64,000 nucleotides of DNA, taken from assembly GCA_964500435.1 (NCBI GenBank), contig CAZCNL010000007.1, forward strand, positions 1 through 64,000, given 5' to 3'. The notes beneath the pieces were generated by a model. It ran no database searches. It was not told where the DNA came from and worked only from the letters and a program-made list of their open reading frames with translations. Of this stretch, positions 17,679-27,149 are shown in pieces. Position 1 is the first letter of the stretch. Every line of letters begins with the position of its first letter. This DNA comes from GWF2-33-9 sp964500435 (GTDB lineage Bacteria > Bacteroidota > Ignavibacteria > Kapaibacteriales > UBA2268). The position numbers were made by a program, and so were the translations under genes.

Positions 17679-20030
17679 ATGGCTAAAAATAAAGATTATA
17701 AGAAAATTAATCAAACAACTTCTTCAAAAGAAGTTTCGTCGAAAGAAATTAAGGTCAAAAACCCAATTTTCCCTACTTATATTCATATAATACTTTTCGT
17801 TATTACAACATTTATATTTTTTGCCCCACAACTTCTCGGTAATGCCTTCTTTTGGGAAGATTTTTTAGAATATTTTTACCCTGTTCAAACTTTAGCAGCA
17901 AAAGAATTTGCAAAAGGAACAATCCCTTTTTGGAACCCATACAGTTTAGCAGGAATGCCATTTTTAGCGGATATACAAGTAGGTTTTTTCTATCCATTTC
18001 ATAGACTTATGGGTCTCTTCCTTAATTCAAATGGAATGTTGCCAATTTGGTTAGTCCAATTTGTGGCAATTATTCATTTTTTCTTTGCACAATTTAACTT
18101 TTATACATTAGCCCGATATTTGAAAATAAGTTCGTGGGGAGCGATTATTGGAGCAATCACTTATTCATTCGCTTTTCCAATCGTTTTGCATATAATTCAT
18201 CCAATGATTGTATATCATCTCACCTGGTTCCCCCTAATATTTTATTTCTTTAAAAAATCTTTAGATAATAATTCAATTAAAAATGGCGCTATTGCTGGGT
18301 TAATATTTGGTTTTACTATGCTTTCCGGTCATCCGCAAGTTACACTTTATTTTGCCTTTATTCTCGGGATTTATTTTGTATGGGACATTATACCAAAATT
18401 ATTAAAAAGCAAATCATCGGAATTCAATTGGAAAGCTTCAATAGCCGGTGTTTTAACTTTCGTCATTGCTGTCGGTATTTTTATGGTGCAATTTTTACCC
18501 ACCAATGAACTTGCGAAACATTCGGTTCGTTCTGTGACTTCTTACGAAAAATCAAGCGAGAATTCGCTTCAAATCAAACAAATTGCAACATTAGTACAAC
18601 CCAAAATATTTGGCTATTACGATGCTGATAATCAAACAGAATTTGCAATTTCATATTTTGACACGTATGACGGCAAAGAACAACCGGTAAAAAATTATTA
18701 TTATTGGGAAACAGCTTTATATTTTGGCATACTACCTTTAATACTTGGAATTTTGGGTATGCTCGTTGTAAAAAAAGATAACTTTAAGTGGTTTTTAATC
18801 ACAATTATTATTTTTGGTGTTTTATATGCTTTAGGAAAATATTTCTTATTACACAGAATATTTTACTATTTGCCTTTTTTTGGCACCTTCAGAAATCCTG
18901 TAAGAATGTTCACTTTTTCAATGTTTGGTTTGAGCTTATTTTCTGGCTTTGCATTTGATTATATCGCTGAAAATCTTAAAAACAAAAAATTATTAAATGC
19001 CTTTTTATTAATATCTGGAATTGTTGTATTTCTTTTAATATTATCACAATCAGGAGTTTTGCAATCTATTCTGGCAGTACCAACTGAATTTTCATCAATT
19101 TCGGCGAAATTAACAACACCATATCTGATAATTGCAATTGCATCTTTATTGATTGGCTATTTATATATTCAAAACTTTTTCAAACCAATCATAGTAGGAG
19201 CACTTTTTTCAATTATAATTTTTATTGACCTTTATGTTTCGGGTGCAAGTTTTACCCAAAGTAAAGTAAATATTGAAAAGCAATATGAAATTAATCCTCA
19301 AATGAAAAAATTTCTTAAAGCGCAACCACCTTCTTCAATTTTTAGAGTAAAAACTCGAATATATAGTCCATCTTATATGGCTGTTAAACGAAATCAAGGT
19401 ATGGTCGACGAGTTATTTATGCTCGAAGGTTATAATCCATTAGTTTTAAAATTAGCAACAGTTCCTTTTCCTTGGGAACAAAGTCTGCAATTAGAAAATG
19501 TAAAATATGATTTAAAAATCGATTCTTTAAGAGGCAATGTGTCATTTTATGAACGGACGAACCAACTTGGTCCCGCTTGGATTGTATCGAAAGCAATTTA
19601 TGTGCCCGAAGACAGTACAAGTTTATTTTTTTATGAACATCATAATGATTTTGCAAAGGAAGTGCTTATTAACACTCCAGATATTTATTTAACAAAATAC
19701 CAAAATATAGATTCATTGAATAATAATTCTGTTAAATTAATAGAGTATACATCTAATGAACAAAAATATAACGTAAAGGCTGACAAACCTTCAATAATGG
19801 TATTTTCTGAAATTTATTATCCAGATTGGAAAGCTGAAATTGATGGGAAAGAAGTTCCCATTTTACAAGCAAATCACTCTTTCCGTGCGATTGAGTTGCC
19901 CGCTGGTAATCACAATGTTATTATGAAGTATTCAACTAATAGATTTACTTATGGTGCTATAATTTCACTCTCATCAATACTTTTAGCAATTGTATTGCTA
20001 TTTATTTATAAAAATGAAAAGAGTAATTAA
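17679..20030 (+). CDS. YfhO family integral membrane protein
   Basis: The 783-residue polytopic protein has a short cytoplasmic Lys/Ser-rich N-terminus, about a dozen hydrophobic segments (first near 33-50, last near 755-775), and a large non-membrane region (about 545-745) before the final helix. The early loop WEDFLEYFYPVQTLAAKEFAKG..PFWNPYSLAG is the characteristic YfhO/GT-C-like motif with acidic residues. YfhO in Gram-positives is implicated in glycosylating teichoic acid, so a lipid-linked sugar transferase role is possible but unproven. It lies 42 bp after the methyltransferase gene and may be co-transcribed. Confidence 0.8.
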   Translation: MAKNKDYKKINQTTSSKEVSSKEIKVKNPIFPTYIHIILFVITTFIFFAPQLLGNAFFWEDFLEYFYPVQTLAAKEFAKGTIPFWNPYSLAGMPFLADIQVGFFYPFHRLMGLFLNSNGMLPIWLVQFVAIIHFFFAQFNFYTLARYLKISSWGAIIGAITYSFAFPIVLHIIHPMIVYHLTWFPLIFYFFKKSLDNNSIKNGAIAGLIFGFTMLSGHPQVTLYFAFILGIYFVWDIIPKLLKSKSSEFNWKASIAGVLTFVIAVGIFMVQFLPTNELAKHSVRSVTSYEKSSENSLQIKQIATLVQPKIFGYYDADNQTEFAISYFDTYDGKEQPVKNYYYWETALYFGILPLILGILGMLVVKKDNFKWFLITIIIFGVLYALGKYFLLHRIFYYLPFFGTFRNPVRMFTFSMFGLSLFSGFAFDYIAENLKNKKLLNAFLLISGIVVFLLILSQSGVLQSILAVPTEFSSISAKLTTPYLIIAIASLLIGYLYIQNFFKPIIVGALFSIIIFIDLYVSGASFTQSKVNIEKQYEINPQMKKFLKAQPPSSIFRVKTRIYSPSYMAVKRNQGMVDELFMLEGYNPLVLKLATVPFPWEQSLQLENVKYDLKIDSLRGNVSFYERTNQLGPAWIVSKAIYVPEDSTSLFFYEHHNDFAKEVLINTPDIYLTKYQNIDSLNNNSVKLIEYTSNEQKYNVKADKPSIMVFSEIYYPDWKAEIDGKEVPILQANHSFRAIELPAGNHNVIMKYSTNRFTYGAIISLSSILLAIVLLFIYKNEKSN

Positions 20031-20068
20031 TTAAATTTATAAATTATTGATTTCAACAAATAAATAAA

Positions 20069-21526
20069 TTAGGAATTTAAATACTTTTCGACATATTTAT
20101 TTATTATCTTTGGATTTGCTTTTCCTTGAGTAGCTTTCATAGTTTGCCCAACGAAAAAGCCAAAAAGATTTGATTTTCCATTTTTGTATTTTTCAACATT
20201 TTCAGGATTATCGGCAATAATCTTTTTAACAATTTCTTCGATTAAACTTTCATCTGAAACTTGAATTAAATTTTTTTCTTTAACTATTTCATTCGGAGAT
20301 TTTCCAGTTTGCAAGATTACTGGAAATATGTCCTTGGCAATGCGACTTGAAATTTTTTCAGATGAAAAAAGTTCAACTAACTCTGCTAAATTTTTGGGGG
20401 ATAAATTAAGTTGTTTAATCTCAATATTTTGCTCCGAAAGTACTCGCAAAACTTCGGTTTGGATCCAATTGCTTGTTAATTTAAAATTCTGTTCCGTTTT
20501 TTCATTTAATTCATTTACTGTTGCTTCGTAAAATTCAGCTAAATTAACATCATTAATCAAAATTGTAGCATCATAATTTGGAATTTGGTAATGTTGCATT
20601 AACCTTTTTTTCTTCGCCATTGGTAATTCTGGAATTGAACTCAAAACATCGTTTTTCCAAGAATCATCCACAAAAACTTCAACTAAATCTGGTTCGGGGA
20701 AATACCGGTAATCGTGTGCCATTTCTTTTGTTCGCATAATTTTTGTTTCATGTTTAGCAGCATCCCACAAACGTGTTTCTTGGTTGATTTTCCCTCCATT
20801 TTCCAGTACATCTATTTGCCTTTTAATTTCGTAATCAATTGCTTTTTGAACATTGCGAAAACTATTTAAATTTTTCACTTCAGTTTTAGTCCCAAACTTA
20901 TCCGAGCCCTTCAATCTTACCGAAATATTAGCATCGCATCGCAAAGCACCTTCTTCCATATTTCCAGTGGAAATACCTAAATACAAAACTATTTGTCGTA
21001 ATTGCTCAAGATATTTATATGCTTCTTCAGCACTTCGAATATCAGGTTCACTAACAATTTCAATCAATGGAACACCACATCTGTTGAAATCCAACAATGT
21101 ATCTATATCTAAATCATGAATTGATTTCCCGGTATCTTCTTCCATATGAATTCGTGTTATTCCTATTCGCTTTGTCGTATTTTCTGAAAGTTCTATTTCG
21201 ATAAATCCGTCATAGCAAATCGGTTGGTCGTATTGAGATATTTGATAACCTTTTGGTAAGTCTTCATAAAAGTAATTCTTACGTGCAAAAATTGAGGATT
21301 GACGAATCTTGCAATTTGTTGCTAATCCCATTTTGATAGCATATTCAACCATCTTCTTATTCAAAACGGGCAAAGTTCCAGGATGTCCCAAACAAACTGG
21401 GCAAGTATTAGTGTTTGGTAAATCTCCAAATTTTGTTGAGCACCCGCAAAATGCTTTTGTATCGGTTAATAATTGTGCATGAACTTCTAATCCAATTATT
21501 GCTTCGTATTTTTCATTTCTTGACAT
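20069..21526 (-). CDS. gatB: Asp-tRNA(Asn)/Glu-tRNA(Gln) amidotransferase subunit B
   Basis: GatB is the kinase and tRNA-binding subunit of bacterial GatCAB, which amidates misacylated Glu-tRNA(Gln) or Asp-tRNA(Asn). The 485 residues match bacterial GatB length. The opening YEAIIGLEVHAQLLT, the zinc-site cysteines in FCGCSTKFG and TCPVCLGHPG, the YFYEDLPKGYQISQ motif and the C-terminal YqeY-like tail (about 330-485) are all present. There is no GAD insertion, unlike the second GatB-like gene at 50.6 kb. gatA and gatC are not in the window. Confidence 0.95.
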   Translation of the reverse strand: MSRNEKYEAIIGLEVHAQLLTDTKAFCGCSTKFGDLPNTNTCPVCLGHPGTLPVLNKKMVEYAIKMGLATNCKIRQSSIFARKNYFYEDLPKGYQISQYDQPICYDGFIEIELSENTTKRIGITRIHMEEDTGKSIHDLDIDTLLDFNRCGVPLIEIVSEPDIRSAEEAYKYLEQLRQIVLYLGISTGNMEEGALRCDANISVRLKGSDKFGTKTEVKNLNSFRNVQKAIDYEIKRQIDVLENGGKINQETRLWDAAKHETKIMRTKEMAHDYRYFPEPDLVEVFVDDSWKNDVLSSIPELPMAKKKRLMQHYQIPNYDATILINDVNLAEFYEATVNELNEKTEQNFKLTSNWIQTEVLRVLSEQNIEIKQLNLSPKNLAELVELFSSEKISSRIAKDIFPVILQTGKSPNEIVKEKNLIQVSDESLIEEIVKKIIADNPENVEKYKNGKSNLFGFFVGQTMKATQGKANPKIINKYVEKYLNS

Positions 21527-21660
21527 AATTTTTGTTAATTTTCATTTTTAAGATTTACAAAAATAAGAAGTCTATCTTATTCATTTAGTTTACACATTGC
21601 ATTTAATTCATATTTAATCAAAAAAATTAAATAATTTTGAAAATATTATAAAAAAGAATT

Positions 21661-22281
21661 ATGGTAAAGAATTTAATTTTTGATTGTGGTGGTGTTGTTT
21701 TTGGTGTTGATTATAATAAATCATTGCAAGCATTTAAACAACTTTCTTCTAAACCTCAATTGTTCGAAAATATTAAAGTAATTGATTTTAAACATATCGC
21801 CAGCGATTTCGAAACTGGTAAACAAACTATTGATGAATTTTATAACTATATTCGAAATACTTATTTTTTGGAAGCCACAAATGTTCAAATTCAAGAAGCT
21901 TGGAATGAAATGCTTTTAGGCTATATTCCTGAAAGTGTTGATTTGGTAAAAAAATTAAATAAATATTTCAAAACCGCTCTTTTCACAAATACGAACGAGT
22001 TACATTTTCAAGAATTTGCTCCAATTTGCAAGAATTTGCTCGAAACTTTCAATTTTTGTTATTATTCGCATAAAATTGGCTTGAAAAAACCTAATTTAGA
22101 TTCTTTCGAATATGTTTTGAGAAATAGCAATTTCAAAGCTGAAGAAACCATTTTTATTGATGATTCAATTGAAAATGTTGAAGCAGCATCAAAATTAGGT
22201 ATTATTCCTTTGCATTATACCAAAGAGTGGAACTTTAATAAATTAGAAAAATATTTGATGAGTTTGAATAATGAGGGTTGA
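21661..22281 (+). CDS. HAD family hydrolase (HAD-IA)
   Basis: The 206-residue protein has motif I LIFDCGGVVFGVD, where the second Asp of DxDxT is replaced by Gly as in the YihX-like alpha-D-glucose-1-phosphate phosphatase and epoxide-hydrolase-N-like groups. Motif II is ALFTNTNE, motif III Lys is in HKIGLKKPN, and motif IV is TIFIDDSIENVEAA. A cytoplasmic sugar-phosphatase role is likely but not demonstrable. Its last 11 bp overlap the rsmB start, so the two are probably translationally coupled. Confidence 0.85.
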   Translation: MVKNLIFDCGGVVFGVDYNKSLQAFKQLSSKPQLFENIKVIDFKHIASDFETGKQTIDEFYNYIRNTYFLEATNVQIQEAWNEMLLGYIPESVDLVKKLNKYFKTALFTNTNELHFQEFAPICKNLLETFNFCYYSHKIGLKKPNLDSFEYVLRNSNFKAEETIFIDDSIENVEAASKLGIIPLHYTKEWNFNKLEKYLMSLNNEG

Positions 22282-23686
22282 TAATTTAATAAAAATCACT
22301 GCTGAAATTGGACGAGTTGTCTTTAATTCATCATATCCAAGCGACAAAATTTTATCTGACTTTTTTCGCCAAAAAAAACAAATAGGAAGTAAGGAGCGAA
22401 AATTTGCAAGTAATACCATTTACTTTGTATTTCGCAACTACTTATTTCTTAAGAGTGCATCGAATTACCTTAATAATAAGCTAAAAATTGATTTAAGTAA
22501 TGATTTTGAAAATTTTATATATATTGGTATTTTTTATGCTTACAATTTTCATGAGTTCTTTTCGGATTACGATACTGTCAGTCTGATATCTAAAATTGAA
22601 TCATCTCTCGACATAAATTTTTTACTAAAAAATCACTTTGGTACTTCGGCTGAAATTGTTTTTGAAGAATTAAAAAATTTTCTACAGAAATTAAATGAAG
22701 AAACAAATAATTTAACATTCGAATTAACAGAAGAATTAACCACAATTATCGAACAGCGCTATAGTTTCCCTAAATTTTTCCTTGGAAAAATTTATTCCTC
22801 TTTTACAAGTAAAGAAGAACTTCTCGCATTTTTGGAAAATTCAAAAATGCAAGCACCAATTTTTTTAAGAGTCAATACTTTAAAAAGCACGGCTGACAAA
22901 GTTTTAGAGACCTTAAAAAAAGAACAAATTGATGCAAACATATCAACATCTACAAAAAATGCTTTAATTTTAAAGCAACGCATTCAACTTTCAGAACTAG
23001 AGATTTTTAAATCAGGCGATGTTGAAGTTCAAGATGAAGGCAGCCAAATTATTTCTTATGTATTAGACCCTCAGGAAAATGAATCGATTTTGGATGCATG
23101 TGCTGGTGCAGGTGGGAAATCATTACATATTGCAAATTTAATGAAAAATAAAGGGTTAATAATTGCAAATGATATTGAATTTAAACGTTTGAAAGAAATT
23201 CCCAAAAGAGCGAACAGATGCGGCATAACATCCATCCAAACACATTTTTTGGATTTAAGAAATAAACGCAACACAATTTTGAATTTAAATAAAGGAAAAC
23301 TTTTTGATAAGGTTTTGGTTGATGCACCTTGCTCAGGTGCGGGTACAATTCGCCGTGATCCATTAAAAAAATACAAAATAAACGAAAAATTAATTTTAAA
23401 ATTAGCAGAAAATCAACTTAAAATTTTAGAATTTTACTCAAATTATGTCCGTGAAAATGGTATTTTACAATATTCAACTTGTTCAATCTTGCCCGAAGAA
23501 AACAAAGAAGTTGTATATAAATTTTTAAAACTTCACCCGGAATTTATCCCCGAAGATATTTCTGAAACTTTACAAAAATATCAAATTCTCGCTGGTCGAC
23601 TCGAAGAAAATTTTATGTTTTCTATTGATTTTCGCAATTCTAACTCTGATGGCTTTTTTATGGCAAAAATGAAAAAAGTCCGATAA
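22271..23686 (+). CDS. rsmB: 16S rRNA (cytosine-5) methyltransferase, RsmB type
   Basis: The 471-residue protein has an N-terminal NusB-like RNA-binding domain (about 1-150) and a C-terminal Rossmann methyltransferase. The SAM site is ILDACAGAGGKSLHIANLM, and both catalytic cysteine motifs are present: DAPCSGAGTIRRDP (TC/PC loop) and QYSTCSILPEEN. This is the RsmB/Sun arrangement, modifying a cytosine of 16S rRNA (C967 in E. coli numbering). It overlaps the upstream HAD gene by 11 bp. The NusB part is divergent, so the exact site could differ. Confidence 0.88.
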   Translation: MRVDNLIKITAEIGRVVFNSSYPSDKILSDFFRQKKQIGSKERKFASNTIYFVFRNYLFLKSASNYLNNKLKIDLSNDFENFIYIGIFYAYNFHEFFSDYDTVSLISKIESSLDINFLLKNHFGTSAEIVFEELKNFLQKLNEETNNLTFELTEELTTIIEQRYSFPKFFLGKIYSSFTSKEELLAFLENSKMQAPIFLRVNTLKSTADKVLETLKKEQIDANISTSTKNALILKQRIQLSELEIFKSGDVEVQDEGSQIISYVLDPQENESILDACAGAGGKSLHIANLMKNKGLIIANDIEFKRLKEIPKRANRCGITSIQTHFLDLRNKRNTILNLNKGKLFDKVLVDAPCSGAGTIRRDPLKKYKINEKLILKLAENQLKILEFYSNYVRENGILQYSTCSILPEENKEVVYKFLKLHPEFIPEDISETLQKYQILAGRLEENFMFSIDFRNSNSDGFFMAKMKKVR

Positions 23687-23738
23687 TTTTTGCAATAATA
23701 AATAAGAAAAATTAAAATTAATCGATTAAAAAGCTTAT

Positions 23739-24332
23739 TTAAATTTCAATTCTACTATTTAAAGCCTTTGAAATAGTAAGTTCATCAGTGAATTCCAGAG
23801 ATGAACCAATCGGAACGCCAGTAGCAATCCGTGTAACTTTTATGCCGAATGGATGAAGCAATTTAGCAATATATTGTGACGTGGCTTCACCTTCAATACT
23901 CGGATTTAATGCTAAAATTACCTCTTCGAGATTATTTACACGTGCTACTAATTCTTTGATTTTCAGGTCTTCAGGTGAAACTCCGTCCAAGGGACTTATA
24001 ACTCCATGCAAAACGTGGTAAGTTCCAAAAAATTCATTGGTCTTTTCAATTGCAATAACATCGGTTGGGTCTTCGACAACGCAAACAATTCCCTTTTTTC
24101 TTTTTTCCGATGAGCAAATTGGACATGGGTCAATCTCTGTATAATTAAAACATTGCGAACAAAGTTTGACTTTCTTTTTAATATCCAACAAAGCTTGCGA
24201 AAAGGCTTCAATGTAATTATCATCAGTTTTAATCAAATGATACGTTAACCTTTGGGCAGTCTTTTTACCAATAGTCGGTAAACTTGAAAGAATAGTTACC
24301 ATTTTTTCGATTGAATCGGAAGTGTACATCAT
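23739..24332 (-). CDS. recR: Recombination mediator RecR
   Basis: RecR helps RecO load RecA on SSB-coated DNA. The 197 residues show an N-terminal HhH (LPTIGKKTAQRLTYHLIK), a four-cysteine zinc finger (CSQCFNYTEIDPCPIC) and a Toprim domain (VCVVEDPTDVIAIEKT). The C-terminal Walker-B-like segment is TRIATGVPIGSSLEFTDELT. It follows ybaB by 8 bp, the usual pairing; dnaX, often upstream, is not here. Confidence 0.95.
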   Translation of the reverse strand: MMYTSDSIEKMVTILSSLPTIGKKTAQRLTYHLIKTDDNYIEAFSQALLDIKKKVKLCSQCFNYTEIDPCPICSSEKRKKGIVCVVEDPTDVIAIEKTNEFFGTYHVLHGVISPLDGVSPEDLKIKELVARVNNLEEVILALNPSIEGEATSQYIAKLLHPFGIKVTRIATGVPIGSSLEFTDELTISKALNSRIEI

Positions 24333-24340
24333 AGTTTTTT

Positions 24341-24682
24341 TTATTCTCTGTCTTGGAATTTCGAAAAATCAGAAAATTTATCCATAAATTGAGTTGAGAA
24401 CTTACTTTTAGCAATATCTTCGAAATTTGATTCAGCAGTACGATAAGCTTGATTAACAGCTGATACAATCAAATCTTCAAGCATTTTTTTATCTTGCATA
24501 GCAAAAAGTTCATCTGATATTTTTATGTTTAAAATTTTCCTTTCACCTGAAACTTCAACTTCGACCATTCCACCAGCACCAGAAACTTTAAAAACTTGTT
24601 TTGATAAATCATCTTGAACTTCTTTGAACTCATTGAAGTATTTGTTCATATCTTTTAACAGGTCTTCTAATAAATTTTTCAT
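24341..24682 (-). CDS. YbaB/EbfC nucleoid-associated protein
   Basis: The 113-residue protein has the YbaB/EbfC fold: two long amphipathic helices around a short three-stranded sheet with VSGAGGMVEVEVSGERKILNIKIS, which matches the GxGxVxVxxxG core. Members bind DNA as dimers and compact or regulate it. It precedes recR with an 8-bp gap. The C-terminus is a little longer than the E. coli protein. Confidence 0.9.
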   Translation of the reverse strand: MKNLLEDLLKDMNKYFNEFKEVQDDLSKQVFKVSGAGGMVEVEVSGERKILNIKISDELFAMQDKKMLEDLIVSAVNQAYRTAESNFEDIAKSKFSTQFMDKFSDFSKFQDRE

Positions 24683-24805
24683 AAAATTTTCTTAATTTAT
24701 AAATAAAAATTAAACAAATTCGATTAACGAAATTATGTAATTTTATAAAACGAATTAAAACCAAAAACTAATAAAAAATTAATTGAATAAAATTTAGGAG
24801 AAAAA

Positions 24806-25492
24806 ATGAGTATATTCGCAAGAATTTCTGACATTTTTAAAGCTAATGTCAATGATATGCTTGATAAAGCTGAAGACCCCGAAAAAATGCTTAAGCAAAT
24901 GGTTATCGAAATGGAGGAATCCGTTAATAAAACAACAATGGCAGTTGCACAAGCAATTGCAAATGAAGTAAGTTTGCAAAAAAAATTGGAAAAAGCTCGC
25001 AAAGACAAATCAGATTGGGAGCAAAAAGCTATGCAAGCCTTGTCTGCTGGACGTGAAGATTTGGCGAGAGCTGCCCTCGAAAAGAAGAACATCATTGATA
25101 AAAACATTGCTGACTTGGAACCAATCCACACTCAAGCAAAAGAAACAACTAATAATTTACGTATTCAACTCGATAAACTTAAATCAAAATTAGACGAAGC
25201 CCGAACACGACAAAGCACTTTAATAGCACGTTCACAAGCTGCAAAAGCACAAAAACAAATTGCACAACAACTTAGCGGCGTTGGTTCTGATGCTTTTTCT
25301 AAATTCGATAAATTTGAACAAAAAATTGAAAAATTGGAATCCGAAGCTGTTGCTTTTGAACAACTTGCAGGCGAAAACTCAAGCCTCGACGATGAATTCA
25401 AAAAACTTGGAACTTCCAGCAGCGTAGACCAAGAATTGCTCGCCCTTAAAGCTAAAATGGGGATGTTGCCTTCAAGCAATAACGAAGAATAG
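24806..25492 (+). CDS. PspA/IM30 family protein
   Basis: The 228-residue, almost wholly helical protein starts MSIFARISDIFKANVNDMLDKAEDPEKML, the PspA/Vipp1 amphipathic membrane-binding helix followed by DPEKML. Long coiled coils run from about 25 to 185, rich in Ala, Lys and Glu. PspA/ESCRT-III-like proteins assemble on stressed membranes. The last 40 residues (VDQELLALKAKMGM) are the usual C-terminal helix. It has a good TTTAGGAG ribosome site. The YbjN-like gene follows. Confidence 0.92.
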   Translation: MSIFARISDIFKANVNDMLDKAEDPEKMLKQMVIEMEESVNKTTMAVAQAIANEVSLQKKLEKARKDKSDWEQKAMQALSAGREDLARAALEKKNIIDKNIADLEPIHTQAKETTNNLRIQLDKLKSKLDEARTRQSTLIARSQAAKAQKQIAQQLSGVGSDAFSKFDKFEQKIEKLESEAVAFEQLAGENSSLDDEFKKLGTSSSVDQELLALKAKMGMLPSSNNEE

Positions 25493-25533
25493 GTAAAAGT
25501 ATGGGAAATATTAAAAATGATAATGGAGTTATA

Positions 25534-25974
25534 ATGGAAACAAATAATGAAGTTTTACTCTCAACTATTCAAAAAGTTGAAAATTTTCTAAAAGAAAAAT
25601 ATCCAAGTTATATTAAATTTGATGACAATAGATACACGATAACTCGTGGTTCAACTGCAGTTATGATACTTATTCGCCCTTATACAGAAGGTGACACTAT
25701 TGTTGAATTTGTCTCAAATATGGTATTTGGTGCCAACATTTCACCCGAACTAATGAACTTTTTACTTCGTAAAAATGCAGAATTGCATTTTGGTGCTTTT
25801 GGTCTTTTATTCGACGGAACTATCGTTTTTACATATTCTATCGCTGGGAAAAATCTTGATGAAAATGAATTTGTAACAGCATTAAATTCCGTTGCTATAA
25901 TAGCAGACTATTACGATAATGAAATTATAGCTATGGCTGGTGGCAAAACAGCTATGGAAACTCTCGAATTATAG
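25534..25974 (+). CDS. YbjN-like protein
   Basis: The 146-residue soluble protein resembles YbjN/type III chaperone-like folds: a helix (LLSTIQKVENFLKEKYP), then strands YTITRGSTAVMILIRPY and TIVEFVSNMVFGANISPELMNFLLRKN, and a final helix with ALNSVAIIADYYDNEIIA. Such proteins often accompany stress or envelope genes; here it follows pspA. The frame opens at an ATG at 25501, but the ATG at 25534 has GGAG 5 bp upstream in the spacing common in this genome, so I chose it. Function unknown. Confidence 0.7.
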   Translation: METNNEVLLSTIQKVENFLKEKYPSYIKFDDNRYTITRGSTAVMILIRPYTEGDTIVEFVSNMVFGANISPELMNFLLRKNAELHFGAFGLLFDGTIVFTYSIAGKNLDENEFVTALNSVAIIADYYDNEIIAMAGGKTAMETLEL

Positions 25975-25983
25975 AATATATCT

Positions 25984-26044
25984 ATTTCTTTCGAAAGAAA
26001 TAATAATAAATAAAAATGGCTGTCTTCAAAAAAACAGCCATTTT
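25984..26044. terminator. Bidirectional terminator between YbjN-like gene and purM
   Basis: An 11-bp perfect stem AAAATGGCTGT/ACAGCCATTTT (26013-26023 with 26034-26044) has T-rich flanks on both sides and lies between convergent genes. An 18-bp perfect palindrome (25984-26001, ATTTCTTTCGAAAGAAAT) lies just upstream of it. Confidence 0.8.
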
Positions 26045-26090
26045 CTTTTACTAAATATGATTTTAGGAAATTAATAAACAATCTTCAAAA

Positions 26091-27074
26091 CTATTCAACT
26101 TTACCAAGAATAATTGGATTATGATTGTTCAATGCATCTAATAAATATTCAGCATCAGAAGGATGAGCAACTAAAATCAATCCAATTCCTAAATTAAATA
26201 CTTCTCGCATTTCGTCATCATTAATATTTCCCGTAGTTTGAATCAAGCGGAAAATTGGCGGTAATTCCCAAGCATCCCAATAAATTTTTAATTTCAAACC
26301 ATTTGGAATTATTCTTTTTGTATTGCCAATAATTCCACCGCCAGTTATATGGGAAATCCCAACTATAGTATTTGTTGATAATAATGGTTCGATTATTTTT
26401 AAATAAGATTTATGAATTTTTAAAAGTTCATCGGCAAGAGTTGAATTTATTTCAGGAATATATTCATTTATCGTATACTTTGGCAGCAAAACGTTTCGGG
26501 CAAGTGAATATCCATTTGTATGTAATCCATTTGACGGGAGACCAATTAAAATGTCACCCGAGCGAATGCTTTTACCATCTATGATTTTATTTTTTTCGAC
26601 AATTCCAATTATTGTACCCGAAATATCATACTCTCCTTCATTATACATTGATGGCATTTCTGCGGTTTCACCACCAATCAACGAACAGCCATTTTCAAGA
26701 CAACCCTCTGTAAATCCTTCAATTACGCTTACAGCTACATCGGGTACTAACTTTCCCGTTGCAAAATAATCCAAAAAAAATAAAGGCTTTGCACCTGAAG
26801 TTAAAATATCATTCACACAATGATTCACTAAACAATGACCAACTGTATTATGTTTGTTTGCTTGAAAGGCTATTTTCAATTTTGTCCCAACACCATCGGT
26901 GCTTGCTACTAAAACAGGATGTTCGTATTCGGGAAATTTTGCATCAAAAAAACCTCCGAAAAGTCCAATATCAGAAAGTACATTTTTTGTAAGTGTTCTT
27001 TTGATTAATGGTTTGATTCTATCTACTGTTTCTTCCCCTTTCCGAATATCAACGCCCGCATTTTTATAGTCCAT
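26091..27074 (-). CDS. purM: Phosphoribosylformylglycinamidine cyclo-ligase
   Basis: AIR synthetase, the fifth step of purine synthesis, closes the imidazole ring using ATP. The 327 residues are normal length. Visible family motifs are MDYKNAGVDI at the start, VLVASTDGVGTKLKIAF (substrate/ATP loop), VNHCVNDILTSGAKPLFFLDY, LIGGETAEMPSMY and the C-terminal FNLGIGLILV. It stands alone on the minus strand between convergent and same-strand neighbours; purE lies 11 kb away on the same strand. Confidence 0.96.
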   Translation of the reverse strand: MDYKNAGVDIRKGEETVDRIKPLIKRTLTKNVLSDIGLFGGFFDAKFPEYEHPVLVASTDGVGTKLKIAFQANKHNTVGHCLVNHCVNDILTSGAKPLFFLDYFATGKLVPDVAVSVIEGFTEGCLENGCSLIGGETAEMPSMYNEGEYDISGTIIGIVEKNKIIDGKSIRSGDILIGLPSNGLHTNGYSLARNVLLPKYTINEYIPEINSTLADELLKIHKSYLKIIEPLLSTNTIVGISHITGGGIIGNTKRIIPNGLKLKIYWDAWELPPIFRLIQTTGNINDDEMREVFNLGIGLILVAHPSDAEYLLDALNNHNPIILGKVE

Positions 27075-27149
27075 AATTCTATTCTTGATTTAAATGAAAT
27101 ACAAAATTAAAGAAATAGTTGAATTTAATTGAATTAAATTAACCGTAAT